A stretch of 64,000 nt of DNA from Nereocystis luetkeana (lineage: Eukaryota > Sar > Phaeophyceae > Laminariales > Laminariaceae). A model generated the notes under the pieces. It saw only the letters and a list, made by a program, of their open reading frames with translations. It had not been told where the DNA came from and searched no databases. Each line of letters starts with the position of its first letter. The stretch's first letter is position 1. Shown piece after piece: positions 43,001 to 51,833 of this stretch. The stretch lies in contig JARUPZ010000011.1 of assembly GCA_031213475.1 (NCBI GenBank), positions 3,181,001 to 3,245,000 on the forward strand, given 5' to 3'. A program made the position numbers and the translations under genes.

Positions 43001-44412
43001 TGTAGCAAGTGGGTTGAGGGTGGGGCAGCAGTTGAAGTGCCGCGAACTAGCCCTATCCAACCCTACCTTACCCTGCCCTCCGCCAGAAGTACTCGTATGC
43101 TATGAGCAGACAGTACTCGCATTCGGAGTATATGAAGAGCATGTACCGTATGAAGCAAGTGGGCTGAGGGGAAGACAACCGTTGAAGTGCAGCGAACCAG
43201 ACGTATGTTACTCTACCCTACCCTACCCTACCCTACCCTACCCTACCCTCCATACCATACCCTACCTTACCCCACCCTAGCCTACCCTACGCTGCCTTCC
43301 GCGAGCGGGCAGCATGAGCAGTACTCATAGAGTATGAGCAGCATGCACATGTAGCAAGTGAGCTGGAGACGGCAGTTCAATTGCGGCGAACTAGTCTTCC
43401 CCTACCGTACCCTACCTTACCCTACCTTCCACGAGTAGTACTCCTACGAGTACGGTATGAACAATATGTGTAGTGCTCGTGCAGTTTGAACAGGCAGTAT
43501 GTGAAAGCGATTGAGTAGCCTTATCGAACCCGCTACTCTACCCTACCGTACCCTACCGTACCCTACCCTACCGTACCCTACCCTACCCCTACCTTGCCCT
43601 ACCCTATCCTACCATACCTTCCACGAGCATGAACAGGGAGAAGACTAAATATGTACAGTAGCAAGTGGGCTAAGGTGGAGAAAGAAAGCAGTTGAAGTGG
43701 CGAACCACTACTGTACGTACAGTACATCAGTACATATCCTGTACCAGCGATACCCTGTCCTACCCCCTACCCTACACGATCGCGAGGAAGGTTGGTAGCT
43801 TCCGCCTGCCTTCCCGCTGTTGATTTTGGGTTACAGCACACGCAGATGCATACGCCAGAGAGGCGACGACTTGCTCGCCTGAGCTCGTACTCTATTCTGC
43901 TGCTGCTGCTGCTGTGTTGATCAGCTGGCCAACGCGAGTGCTTACCATACTGCCTGCAAAACACGAGGTGTCCCTCTTATCGCAGATGATCTCATAGCAG
44001 GAACATAACTTGCCTTTGGAGACAGCAGCCTCGTGACGGTCGTCACAAATCGCACGTGCAACCGAAAAAACACCTGCCCGGGAGCAATTGTCAAGGAGGG
44101 GTGTCCCCGCATGCGACAAGATCAGATGACAAGATCAAAGCAGCCGAAAGGCAGAGCAAGAGGCAAAAAAACGTCCGAGTGAGGTACAGGCTCTGCTCGG
44201 TATCGTATCGTACTCGAACAAAACGCGGCAGGTTTTGAATCAGGTTTTTCGTAGACACCTGAGGATTCCCGTGGGACATCTCAGCGAACAATGCAGACAA
44301 AAAAGAACAGCGCCCAAACCTGCTCCATCTTCTACAACCGCTCTAGGGTTCCCTGGTTCTCACGCCGTCTCTTAGATTGCGTAGCTCCAGGTGTTGGACG
44401 TGGGCGCAATCG
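25999..44412 (-). CDS. Gene 2: membralin (TMEM259) homologue, eleven exons, start codon not found
   Basis: Exons 44412-44364, 41467-41294, 39020-38393, 36030-35528, 35003-34857, 32878-32774, 31161-31048, 29950-29813, 29050-28919, 28287-28111 and 27501-25999; all phases agree, giving about 1220 residues before the missing N-terminus. The order of blocks follows membralin: RRVLEYVTL helix 1; luminal loop with YSLEKGFLMLR and GYDTVVMNW; then LVSFTLRETQ, LLQHHVRHGLP, VVESLVFVPIM, FEFFSDQLLAFMVL, VVWLCEVYSVVSVRT, GFSYLALVT and FLQHSMLFFWNRYE|VPAL. The core resembles plant membralins most. In human cells membralin is a multi-pass ER protein acting with the ubiquitin ligase RNF185 and TMUB proteins in ER-associated degradation. 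The loop and C-terminus are enlarged by low-complexity sequence; family proteins are usually about 600 residues. Confidence 0.93.
28111..28287 (-). CDS. Gene 2 exon j (59 codons)
   Basis: Long pyrimidine tract upstream, acceptor GAAACAG|GTT, donor GAG|GTGGGT. VPALTAGVVSS, MVIGVVPRYDPHGMGMPSVR and RRRAVSISTVQARE. Confidence 0.8.
28919..29050 (-). CDS. Gene 2 exon i (44 codons), last helices; GC donor
   Basis: Acceptor CGTCCAG|GTG. FFLYFTLFHVYFFSFPFGFS and LALVTTVLFLQHSMLFFW. The exon ends TACGAG|GCAAGT, a consensus GC donor. Joining to 28287 gives NRYE|VPAL, matching the plant sequence NRFEVPAL; reading on without splicing would end at a stop at 28814. Confidence 0.9.
29297..29390. mobile_element. 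MITE-P copy 6 (gene 2 intron h)
   Basis: TTAA-bounded palindrome with CCCCTTTAGAACCG and GGACTGCGGTTC arms, inside the intron between exons h and i. Confidence 0.85.
29813..29950 (-). CDS. Gene 2 exon h (46 codons), transmembrane helices
   Basis: Acceptor CGCCCCAAG|GTC, donor CAG|GTTTGC (a weak donor). GILFFLFEFFSDQLLAFMVL then WLCEVYSVVSVRTYMC. Confidence 0.95.
30280..30450. repeat. ~31-bp minisatellite with CCAAT motifs (gene 2 intron g)
   Basis: About five units of ATTGGCCGGGCGCAGTGG TTGTAGGG, each with an inverted CCAAT. Confidence 0.8.
30745..31020 (+). repeat. LINE 3' end with C-rich tails, tandemly duplicated
   Basis: Two ~100-bp units (30745-30842; 30840-30940), each running into C-homopolymers and ending in GATTCGCCTCCAAAGG. 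The third end reads KGCVVNGQTATASNEW before a C run, the same protein tail (VNGQ..KASNK) as the LINE at 57-62 kb. Confidence 0.65.
31048..31161 (-). CDS. Gene 2 exon g (38 codons), transmembrane helix 3
   Basis: Acceptor GTTTCAG|GAG, donor ATG|GTAAGG. ERMLKFTFLLQHHVRHGLPY and THVVESLVFVPIM. Confidence 0.95.
31820..32030. repeat. Repeat family R4, copy 2
   Basis: CTGCCTGCCGTTGTGAGAGC, then GATCATACAGATCATG and GATCTGTACATGATCTG. Confidence 0.5.
32277..32369. mobile_element. MITE-P copy 7
   Basis: Palindromic: GACGGCAGTCTCGTTTTGGG ... CCCCAAAACGGGACTG, ending AACAGGGTTA. Confidence 0.75.
32405..32513. mobile_element. MITE-T copy 4
   Basis: TA-TTACGGGGGACCATA ... CCATGGTCCCCCGAAA-TA, 109 bp, 36 bp from MITE-P copy 7. 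Confidence 0.85.
32729..32762. repeat. (TA)n microsatellite at start of gene 2 intron f
   Basis: About 17 TA units, 11 bp from the donor of exon f. Confidence 0.95.
32774..32878 (-). CDS. Gene 2 exon f (35 codons), transmembrane helix 2
   Basis: Acceptor GCCGTCAG|GAT, donor CAG|GTAAAT. FVAFKVGVMFTTLFLFFTTT and LVSFTLRETQ, nearly identical to plant membralin at the end. A (TA)n microsatellite begins 10 bp into the intron. Confidence 0.95.
33080..33360. repeat. Repeat family R4, copy 3
   Basis: CTGCCGTCATGAGATGCTGT, GCAGGATCTGTACAG, GGTCTATAGATCATGAACTG. Confidence 0.5.
33495..33675. mobile_element. Short relative of the hAT-like GACCC element
   Basis: Starts CAGGGCTATTCACGGGT and ends with the inverse GACCCGTGAAGAGCCTTG; the interior is GACCC/GGGTC pentamers. 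No matching 8-bp flanks remain. Confidence 0.6.
34485..34856 (-). repeat. ~28-30 bp minisatellite made of copies of the intron's own splice donor
   Basis: On the gene strand the intron opens GTGAGAGTGGAACTCCTT...TAGCT, and this unit recurs about twelve times with variants (GTGAGGGTGGAGCCCCTT, GTAAGAGTGGCACTTCTT, GTAAGCGTGGAACTCCTT). Several units keep a good donor consensus. Confidence 0.85.
34857..35003 (-). CDS. Gene 2 exon e (49 codons)
   Basis: Acceptor CCTGGCAG|GCT, donor GAG|GTGAGAG. ALVKEFVGYDTVVMNW, then GGRGFLYGVHNNELFNLNY, equal to the family's EFxGYDxxLM and GxLYN segments. Confidence 0.93.
35110..35290 (-). repeat. R3 copy 2 followed by a LINE 3' stub
   Basis: 35127-35205 is an R3 copy (TAGACCCTCGTATCCCTACA). 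35215-35290 read on minus gives VNGQITKASNK then a stop and a C-run, the 3' end of the 57-62 kb LINE type. Both end in GTGTACTCAT next to G-runs on the plus strand. Confidence 0.6.
35528..36030 (-). CDS. Gene 2 exon d (~168 codons), luminal loop with Gln run
   Basis: Acceptor CTTCCCAG|GT fits phase 1. It has a run of about 12 Gln coded by CAG at 35717-35756, then LQDEVYLYSLEKGFLMLRPD and NVTVSVHDPCLGGTVIQ, matching the family's conserved loop (YSLEYGFL ... DPxxDxC). Donor CAG|GTGAGC, phase 0. Confidence 0.88.
36242..36349. mobile_element. MITE-T copy 5
   Basis: GGCGGGGGACCATAAT ... AATACGGTCCCCCGTATAG. Confidence 0.8.
36650..37430. repeat. R4-like and GGTTTCGAGAGG-type degenerate repeats
   Basis: 36700-36830 carries R4 words (GATGATCTAGTTCATTGATG). 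36840-37430 carries recurring TTTCGAGAGG/CTTCCAGGG units. No exon was fitted. Confidence 0.45.
37643..37757. mobile_element. MITE-T copy 6
   Basis: TA-TTACAGGGGACCATAG ... ending GGGTCCTCCGTAA-TA. Near its right end it has a TATTAATA where other copies lack it. Confidence 0.8.
37928..38035. mobile_element. MITE-T copy 7, inside an (ACT)n microsatellite
   Basis: TA-TTACGGGGGACCATAG ... CTATGCCCCCCCGTAACA. Both flanks (37790-37920; 38040-38100) are ACT/TAC triplet repeats, so the element split a microsatellite. A clean copy useful as reference for insertions in others. Confidence 0.9.
38393..39020 (-). CDS. Gene 2 exon c (209 codons plus 1 nt), low-complexity luminal insert
   Basis: Acceptor TCGAACAG|ATA; VLQ|IHIRMPP continues the plant-like VQIKI strand. 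Then Gly/Ser/Ala-rich insert with one ordered patch (LPPEIFYSMKLVTGKDAV). Donor GGAG|GTGGGT, phase 1. Confidence 0.8.
39060..39430. repeat. GGGGTTGCAACTA minisatellite
   Basis: About 25 units of a 13-14 bp repeat (GGGGTTGCAAYTA with A/C/G variants). It starts 40 bp outside the acceptor of gene 2 exon c, in intron b. Confidence 0.95.
39800..40020 (-). repeat. Repeat family R3, copy 3
   Basis: On minus: CGGTGCTTCGCGCTTGGTGC ... CGTCCCGGCATTGTAGGGAT ... GGTCATACGACTACGG, then a C-run. Confidence 0.75.
40086..40256 (-). repeat. Repeat family R3, copy 4
   Basis: Minus frame IRLAEYLTALRAWCKRYLPG, then SIAGMRGFIVIRLRPCM and a C-run; the frame is retained relative to copies at 39.8 and 56.7 kb. Confidence 0.75.
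41294..41467 (-). CDS. Gene 2 exon b (58 codons), transmembrane helix 1
   Basis: Acceptor TGCATGCAG|ACG, donor CAA|GTGAGT. RRVLEYVTLANASCLVLSLA then WLHTRFVNPKGQ, a conserved Cys (SCLPAALERAG) and VLQ: first helix and start of the luminal loop. Confidence 0.9.
41770..41870 (+). repeat. Repeat family R3, copy 5
   Basis: Plus strand GAAAACCCAACGCGCTCCGT ... GGTCTATGGTCACACGACTG. Preceded by a C-run. Confidence 0.6.
42100..42370. repeat. Repeat family R4, copy 5, with (GATCT) tail
   Basis: TTGTAGCTGCCGTTATGAGG ... ATAGATCACGAATAAGGGAC, then GATCTGATC repeats. Confidence 0.5.
42630..43790. repeat. Composite satellite: ~130-180 bp units, each with a CCCTA array
   Basis: Units contain GAACAGGCAGTATGTAGCAA, GTTGAAGTGCGGCGAACTAG and then 3-8 copies of CCCTA (CCCTAC), then GAGCAGTACTCGTA. 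At least seven units are seen. The pentamer resembles, but is not, the common CCCTAA telomere repeat. Confidence 0.9.
44364..44412 (-). CDS. Gene 2 exon a (16 codons plus 1 nt), N-terminal segment
   Basis: Strong pyrimidine tract and GAAG acceptor, donor GGC|GTGAGA. Encodes DCAHVQHLELRNLRDG. Joined to the next exon it gives VQ-x6-L-x4-R-x2-LEY, which matches plant membralin N-termini residue for residue in spacing (V,Q,L,R,L,E,Y shared). It begins with one base of a split codon, so the ATG lies in an unseen upstream exon. Confidence 0.55.
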
Positions 44413-44603
44413 CTTCGATGCAAAAAAGAGAAAAAAATGAAAAATCTGATGAAGGTTGTTAACTGTAATTGCGCGGCGTTTCTAAGTGCGGGAGAGGGGG
44501 GCAGAAAATTAGAAAATTGAACTTTCGTTCTGCGTCTCGAGCGCACAAGACGCGAAGGCCGGACGCTGCAACGAGGACAGCTTTCAATTTTAGGCCACTA
44601 CGA

Positions 44604-44849
44604 ATGATTAACACGTGTCTACAAGCTCTCAATAGGGGTCTTCTTGATGTGCTTGTTGTTTGTATAGCTCTGGTCGTTTATGCGGCCGCAAAATATGGTG
44701 GTACTCAAATAATATTATGTAAAAGTCATCAATCGCGAGGGGGAAATAATATAATGGAACACGCGCGAACGGTGACTCCCCTGGTTGCTACAGCAGTACC
44801 AGAGGGTCGACTAAATGAGAACACTTCCAGGCTCGATTTCCAATTTTGA
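44604..44849 (+). CDS. Small open frame (81 aa) with one possible membrane segment
   Basis: ATG to TGA on the plus strand. One hydrophobic stretch (LLDVLVVCIALVVYAA) near residue 14, then a polar tail. Unrecognised; opposite strand to gene 2 and just upstream of its first found exon. It could be chance or a transposon fragment. Confidence 0.2.
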   Translation: MINTCLQALNRGLLDVLVVCIALVVYAAAKYGGTQIILCKSHQSRGGNNIMEHARTVTPLVATAVPEGRLNENTSRLDFQF

Positions 44850-45129
44850 TTTCGGCCAATATACGATTGATAAAAAGCACTTGTACCCTGGTACCTGGTA
44901 CCTGGTGCCTGGTATTATTCCATATTCCGTACCTTTCTTTGTCAACCGTTCTTTTTGAGGCCGGATTTTAAGCAATAAATACTTCTTTTATTTTTTTCTT
45001 GTGATTGAAAGCGGAAGGAAGTCGGATTTCCCACCGGGAACAATCCCCCCACATCGTTTTTCGATGTGCCATATTACAGTAGTATAGCATTATATTATTA
45101 GTACGAGCAGTGTTGTTAACCAAAAACGA

Positions 45130-45610
45130 AAATGACTCGGTCGGCTTTTTATCGTTTTTTAGTCGGAACTGTCCGTCGATTTCGGTCGTTTTTTTACTTT
45201 CGACCGAAAAAAGCCGAAACCGAAACCCCGCACATACATATCGGTCGGTTCCTCGGTCGGTTTCTGATTAAAACCAGTCAGATGATAGATATTTCGATAG
45301 ATTCGGTGTGCCTGTGTTGGTATCAGGGTTGTGAACCGACTCGGAAAACGACTCGATCAATTTTCGTTTTTTAGCCCAAAAGTGTCCGCCGGTTTCAATC
45401 GGTTTTTCGGGGTTTCCATCCGAAAACGTATAACAAATACCTGATATTGGTAGGCTTTATCGGCGTTAGGGAAAGGGAAATAAAAAACTGTCCGAGAAAA
45501 ACGAGTCGGTTTCCGGTTTCTGTCGGTTTTTGGCAGCCGAAAAACCTACCCTAAAAATGTTCGGTTTCGGTCGGTGAACACTAACCGAAATATTTTTTTC
45601 TTCGGCTTTC
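45130..45610. repeat. TCGGTTTTTCGG-type low-complexity tract
   Basis: Repeated CGGTCGGTTT and CCGAAAAA words in both orientations; no coding signal. Confidence 0.7.
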
Positions 45611-46194
45611 GGTCCACACTACGAGTACTGCTGCTGTAATATCATTCTGTCTTTTTTAGAATACGTTGGTAGCACACTCATTGTGGCATTGATTCGTGAC
45701 GTCATCAGCAGCCGTCAACAGTCAACATTGTTCGGGTGTCGTTTACTCTCGTTGCGCGTTGAACATTTCATTTTGAAGTACGTAGTATCATAGTACGAGC
45801 AGCTTTTCCAAATTGGTAAATCGATGGATTATGGATTTATACAATACCACATGTGAAAAAGTGGGAATGTTGAATCCTACTTTGCGCGACATGAACCCTA
45901 CTCGTATGCTCGATAAAACGAACGCAAACCACCGGGGGGGGGGGGGGTGTGACCCCTATGACTACGGTTTAAATTGTTGTCCAGAAGGCCGCCAAACCTG
46001 GGAAACAAAAGTGACGACCGTTCCCCCCCGCCTGCGGACTCGCGTCACATCATCGAACTGCCTATTGTAGTAACGACAATCCAACTACTTCTAGAACTAC
46101 ATCGGTACCTGCGACCAGACCTGGAGGTATACTATATACCCGTTGGTACTCCTTTATCATGAGCACCATCGCTAAGGCCCCGAAGTACATCACA

Positions 46195-46295
46195 TTTACC
46201 TATCCATATGGCAGACATGAACCACCGTAGTATCGTAGCTGAATCACATTTACCTAGTTATACGGCAGACATGAACTACCGTGGTATCGCAGCTG
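46195..46295. repeat. ~57-bp tandem duplication
   Basis: ATCACATTTACCTANNNATA and GGCAGACATGAACYACCGTR occur twice in order. Confidence 0.85.
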
Positions 46296-46368
46296 TAGCG
46301 TACGTGAGGTTATAGGCATTTAGGGCACGTTGACTATTACAAAAATTGGAGCCATTCACAACCTGTGA

Positions 46369-46728
46369 AGAGAACAGGCGTTTTACCCCCGGGTTGTCAC
46401 GCATTCGCCTAAAGGTTTAATTGAATTTGCGTGCGTCATCACTGGCGTCGCTAAGGTCACCGCTTTCCACGTGCTCGGCGAAACTTCCTCTGCCGTTAAT
46501 CTGCCGACGGTGGTTTGGGATCAAGCCCTGGCTAAACCAGCGACCCCCAAAATCGCACAAAACCTCCTTGCCGAGAAGACTCACACTGCGGCGATACTGG
46601 TCAGCGAACCGATGTCTCTCACTACGAAACAAGCAAAACCACAAATGAGCACGATTGGGCAGCGCGGCGCTGCGACATCGCTGCTTGCGCCAACACTCCC
46701 ACCGGCGCTCATCTCAGCTCTACTGTAG
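46369..46728 (+). pseudogene. Unrecognised ~115-aa coding-like fragment
   Basis: Open on plus between stops: THSPKGLIEFACVITGVAKV, then LPTVVWDQALAKPATPKIAQ and THTAAILVSEPMSLTTKQ. Composition is that of an ordered protein. No start, no recognised domain; probably a fragment of a gene or retroelement. Confidence 0.25.
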
Positions 46729-47860
46729 TCAATACCGTACAGTTTGGTCCCAGTTCGTTCGTGCCACACCAGACCAAGCCCCGCCCGCTCCTCCCCGGAA
46801 CAGCCGTGTTTTCCCGCTCGGACATCAAGAACCAGCACCTTAACACCTACTACTGTAGCTCTGCGGATGAATCGAAAACGAAACCGAAACAAACTTCGAG
46901 CGAACGAGCTATAACAGTGTAGCGAAACCCCGCAAGGTGGCCGACAAGAGAAACCTCATTCCCAACCCAAAGCAAAAGCGAGTTGGCTGTGCATTGTAGT
47001 CGATCGTTCAAGCCGATCAACATCGAAGCACCAATGAATGCAGTCCGGCTTATTCGTCCTTCTTGGCTGCCACCGCGGCCGCCGCCTGGTCTTGGTCCTC
47101 GTTTGACTCGGAAGCACTTTCCCGTGCCCTCGTCGTAGGTCATGAGCGCCTTCATCTCTGCGAACAACAACAAAATCGAAAATAAGCGAACCAAGACAAC
47201 GGCGAGTAATAGCGACAACTCCAACGTTAATGTCAACGCCAACAAGTAAACAATAATGTCACCGACAAAGATAACAGCAACAGATACAACGTCACTGTCA
47301 ACAACTATGACGGCAACGAAAAGTGACATCGGGGAGGAGCCAAGCGGCACAGCAACGGGGCGGCATCGCGTGGTCCTTTGAGGCGTAGCCGTCAAAACGG
47401 CACCATTGCTTGCTATTAATATCAAACGATGCCGACGAGGATAGGAGTTAACCGCCATAGGTGCCGTGCCTTCTACGTTAACCCCGCCCCCTCCCCGCAC
47501 AACAGCACAGTAGGCCGCAGAAACAACACATACTGTGGGTTGTGTTCCTGCAGATCTTCGCCTCTGCAAATCCCTATCAGCTGAAGGTTAACGAACGGCA
47601 CTTTACGCGCACCCCCTACCCGCACCAAGCCCCCGGCACAGGATCATCACGCTCAAATGCCAAGTAGCTTGCCTCCCGAGAGGTGGATGCAGCTCTTACA
47701 GGTGGTCAGGAGTCAATACGGACTATGGTAACTTTTCCCGCGTGCGCAACAATAGAAGGGTGGAGTGGGGTGGGTGGGAGGGAGGGCAGCTTCCCGCATG
47801 CTTTTTTTAGCAAACCCTAGACAAAGAAAAAAATACGCTGCGTCGAAACGCAATCCTTAC

Positions 47861-48013
47861 CTTTGCGCCAAACGGCAGTTGACACAAGCCGCCCCCAGGC
47901 AGCCGGGGACGAGGCAGAAGAAGGCAGGCTGTACCGCCTGGATTTCGAACACAACCGCCACCGCCTCATACAAGCCCGCGAAATACGCCACAAGGTACGC
48001 GTGAAAGGAAAGG
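47861..48013 (-). CDS. Candidate exon (50 codons) of a membrane protein
   Basis: Acceptor ATAACATAG, donor AAAG|GTAAGG. Encodes LSFHAYLVAYFAGLYEAVAV and QPAFFCLVPGCLGAACVNC: two hydrophobic segments. Outgoing phase 2 would fit gene 2 exon a (44412), so it may be a 5' exon of gene 2 or the last part of a separate upstream gene. Family not recognised. Confidence 0.4.
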
Positions 48014-48654
48014 CTATGTTATCCTCTCCGTGCCTATCCCCAACGCACGGGATTCCAGGTAAAGAGGCCCGACGAAACGAGTTCCCGTATACGGGTAAGG
48101 GCAGAGAGAGAAATAGGGGAGAGTGCAATCGACGAAAGATCACAAAGTGGGTGTGAGATGAGGACGTTAAGGATGTAACCGAGGAGACCGTGTGGCGTCA
48201 AAGCTGGCGAAATGGGTGCCTTGCTCGAGCTTGAGATTCGAGCAACTGCCACAGAAAGGACCAACGATCCACGAATGAGTTTGAAGTTTAAAAAAAAGGT
48301 AGAGCTCTAGACTCTAGACTATGAGTACGGTATACTTGGTACCAGATACACCCGTAATCAAGTGCGGCTCTTCATCGACAAGTTTAGATTACGTGAAACT
48401 TCGCAAGTCCCCCGTTATCCAGAATATGCGTGAACGCTAACTCTAAACGTGAAACGAGTCTTCAGGTACGTGTGCAGTGCCAATGTGCCAACCACAGTAG
48501 TCACACTGTTCATACCAGCTGTAGAATGCAGTATGTACACTCACGTACAGTAACACTCGCAGGACTACGTATTAATAAGACTGTTCTTGTACGGCAAAAG
48601 AGCTAAACGGGCAGCAACATAACATTACTACTGAGATAGCTGGTGATCGTTGAT

Positions 48655-48893
48655 ATGTTTGTTTTGTTTTTTTTTCTCATCCCATTCATTATCTTCGCAC
48701 ATCTTCTTCTCTCTCTTCTTCCCACTCGTAACTCAGATCCGGGGTCACATAGCAGGCTCTTCTACCCCCTTCCCGCTAAGGTACGTGCCTTCATTTTTAT
48801 CGCGAGAAGATTTCAGCCTTTTCTTCCCTCGTCGACTCGCATCGAATTGTGCCTACCCACGCTGCAAGGCGCTCTCAACAATTGATACCAGTA
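48655..48893 (-). mobile_element. SINE copy, 5'-truncated (no tRNA head)
   Basis: Almost identical to 10040-10260 over the body (TTCCCTCGTCGACTCGCATC, GGTACGTGCCTTCATTTT) and ends in an A-rich tail at 48655-48675 (T-rich on plus). Truncated at CAATTG at 48890. Confidence 0.85.
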
Positions 48894-49189
48894 CTTCGTG
48901 TTCGTACCGGGTACGTACATATGGTGTACCTGGCACTGGTGTACCTGGCACTGGTGTACCTGGTACTGGTACCAGATACGGGTGTAATGCAGAGGGTAAA
49001 AAGGTATAATTGAAGCACGCCGTACGCCATGTGCGTTCGAAGTGAATAATACAAAAACCAAGAACGTAAACCCTCCGCATTCAAAGCACATCACCAAAAC
49101 CACAGCAGGGCGGCGAAACAACTCGAGACGGCTTGAGACGAAACAAGTCCCACGCGTTAGCCCATGCTGGCCCGCTTCTGTAGACCCCG

Positions 49190-50330
49190 GGTTCGTGGAA
49201 ATCGGCTACGTACATACTAGAGGTGTACCCCGGATGATCGAAACTCGGGTACCCGGCTGGTACAACCCGGATGGGAAAACCCGTGACGGGTTCAGTTTAG
49301 ATTTGAAACCCGCGAGTTCTGGTGGTGACCAAAACCCGGGTACTCGGCGGGTTCGAATATCCGGGTACCCTTATGTTTGACATGTCCCCCGTTGAAACTG
49401 CCTCACAATATCTCTAGAAACCCTTCAAATCGACAGAAAACGGGGGTCCCCGATCTGTCCATGAGTTTTTCAAAACAATTTTATATACGCGTGCCTGTCA
49501 TGTTGATATTTTCGATATCCTTGGGGTCTACTACAGACGTATACATAGGCATGTCTTTCTTTTGCTCGAGCCATGACACCTGCCTGACACGGAGACCTGG
49601 GAACGCCACCTACTCTGGCGCACATCAGGTCGACCTGTCTTTCGCTATATATCTGAATGTGCCCAGTTCAGAGGCGTCCGTGTGGGTATACGCTCTTTCG
49701 CGTGCAACCATAGACTACATACCAGGTATGCAGCACACTACTCGTACGGCATGTCTCTATTTGTACATATACTCATCATGTTGTGCAGCTGCGAAAAACA
49801 ATACCAGATACCTGGTACCAGGTACTAAATATATACCAGGTATCAGGTATCATGAAAAACACGTGAACCAAGGCATCCTGTACGCATTTTCTTGTACTTG
49901 TAATTTCTTGTTTGTCTTGTTGAATACCCGTAGTTCTGTTATTGACATTTGATGGTTATAACTCTCGTGTCGACATCAAATCGTAGTACACCCTGTCCTC
50001 CGCTTGTGGTACCCCTTGATGACCGTAAACGAAAACGGGTATTCCGAGTACCCGGGTTTACCCGAGTATATACTCGTTGAACCCGTTTGATTTCGTCTGA
50101 AAACCCGGGTTAGGGTGGATCTTAACAAGGACTGTTTTTCAGGGGTTTTCCAGTATCTTCCCGAAATTCGGTATTTTTCGGTATTTTCCTACAGGAAAAT
50201 ACCGAAGTTTCGGGAAAGTACTCGAAACTCAAAAACACTCCTCGATAAGATCGACCCTAACCCGCGACGCGTTCGGGTTTCACTCTCAGAATTATCCGAG
50301 TACTCGTTTGTGACGGGTACTCGCCGGGGC
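49190..50330. repeat. CCCGGGTA/ACCCG-rich repetitive tracts
   Basis: 49190-49375 and 50025-50330 repeat CCGGGTACCC/GGGTACTCG words; between them TACC(A/T)GGTA clusters. No gene fitted. Confidence 0.5.
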
Positions 50331-51054
50331 ACAGCAGTTCTAGTGCGCCATCATCAACCAGCTGTTGCGTACGGCGCAACATTTGGGACGGAATTGAGGT
50401 TTCTCGTAACAGGCGCCGGAAGTCGTGTTTAGCACAGGGCAACAAGAGTTTCGGGGCGCGCAACAGTTTTCACCGCAGGCGAGCGAAATGGTTCGCGTCT
50501 TTTTATGGAGGTTAACACGCCTGCGGCGCAACACACCTTCCGGCAACAGACGCCTAAACCCTAATTAATGCCCTGGTTAGAGGTCTTGGAGTCAGTGATG
50601 CCTGATACGTACATGATTTTACCCTCGACGCAGTACACCGAGTGCCGTACACCCCCGACAGATATGAAAGCCTGTACGAACGCACCCCGCCATGAAGGGG
50701 CTCTCTGCTTTTTGGTGCGAGCCGGATTCGTCTGGCCGTGCTGCTATGCTCATCGTGTTTCTGCTGCTGTCCGTTCTTCCTGGGGTGCCAAGAGGATATA
50801 AAATACTGCTGTACGGCACTACTGCTGTACGTACGTACGAACTACGAGTACCTGCTGGGTATGAGTAAGTCTATAGGAGTCAGCTACAGCAGTTCGTACA
50901 CAGCAGCAGCAGCAGTCCGCTACGTATAATAGCAGTAGTTTACAGGGTTCATGTGTCTGCTTCAAACAAGCAATCATTCGATTTTTCATACAACTGCTGC
51001 TGCTGTATCTCGAGCATGATCGAGCTAGAACACGATGTGTGTACTCGTTCTTAC

Positions 51055-51140
51055 CTTCCGGAAGTCAAGCCCTCTCACCACTCGTATACATACCCGTAGC
51101 TCGATCCACTCGCGTCTGATCTCCGACTTGACCTGGCTTC
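51055..51140 (-). CDS. Candidate exon
   Basis: Donor AAG|GTAAGA is strong; the exact acceptor is unclear. Encodes SQVKSEIRREWIELRVCIRV then VRGLDFRK, coding-like and basic/aliphatic, perhaps a cytosolic loop. Same strand as the 48.0 and 53.6 kb candidates. Confidence 0.35.
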
Positions 51141-51770
51141 CATCTGTCTGGCAGCTTTAGCTTGTACTTCTCGCAGTCTGCATGCAGTCCGCCAGAACAC
51201 CCGTTTCAATCACAGATCACAAGCATCACTTTCACACGTAGCAGTAACAGCAGTGACTGCAATATAAACAAAAATCCACGCACAAAGTCAGGCTCGCAAC
51301 ATTCTCTATTCACGTTCGGCTGCTGTGAGGACTACGAATTGCACGTAGGGCTATGATATAAACACAGGACAAGGTCATCATGCACAAATCCATGCAGAGT
51401 GGAGCTGAGAAACGGCCCCTGTCCAACAACCACAGAAAGCTTTTGAAAACATGCGGAAACCCCAAGATCCAAAACCCAGAGAGAGAGAAAATGCAAACCG
51501 CGTAGAGCAGACGTACCGCACCCCTCTTGAGTCCTCGCACTACGTAGGGAACAGGTGCATTCTCCCGACCGCAGATCACAAGACGCGCAAAAACGTGCAG
51601 GTGAGTGCTAGTCCCCCGGTCGGTCGAGCGGAACCTAGGGGGCAGACAAAAAACTCACCCGCCCGTATTTGCTCCCAAACTGTCTGCGCGCGGCTGTTTT
51701 TGCTTGTTTCTATGTACAGTCTCTGGTGACCCGCGTGTGCCCCGCGCTTGAGAAAACTCATCGCTCGTAC

Positions 51771-51833
51771 CATAGGGCGTTGCATTCGATGAGGTCAGCG
51801 CTTGCCAGGAAGAGCGCCCAGAAGGTGGTTTTC
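51771..51833 (-). CDS. Candidate short exon with a hydrophobic segment
   Basis: Frame KTTFWALFLASADLIECNAL, donor TATG|GTACGA. The acceptor is weak, and a diverged copy of the surrounding DNA lies near 54600-54700, so this may be repeat-derived. Confidence 0.2.

Noticed and set aside
43985-44119. Cys-rich exon-like frame (LCSCYEIICDKRDTSCFAG) with a GTAAGC donor in phase with exon b
   Set aside because: Exon a joined directly to exon b reproduces the plant membralin N-terminus with exact spacing; inserting this segment would break it. An alternative exon is not excluded.
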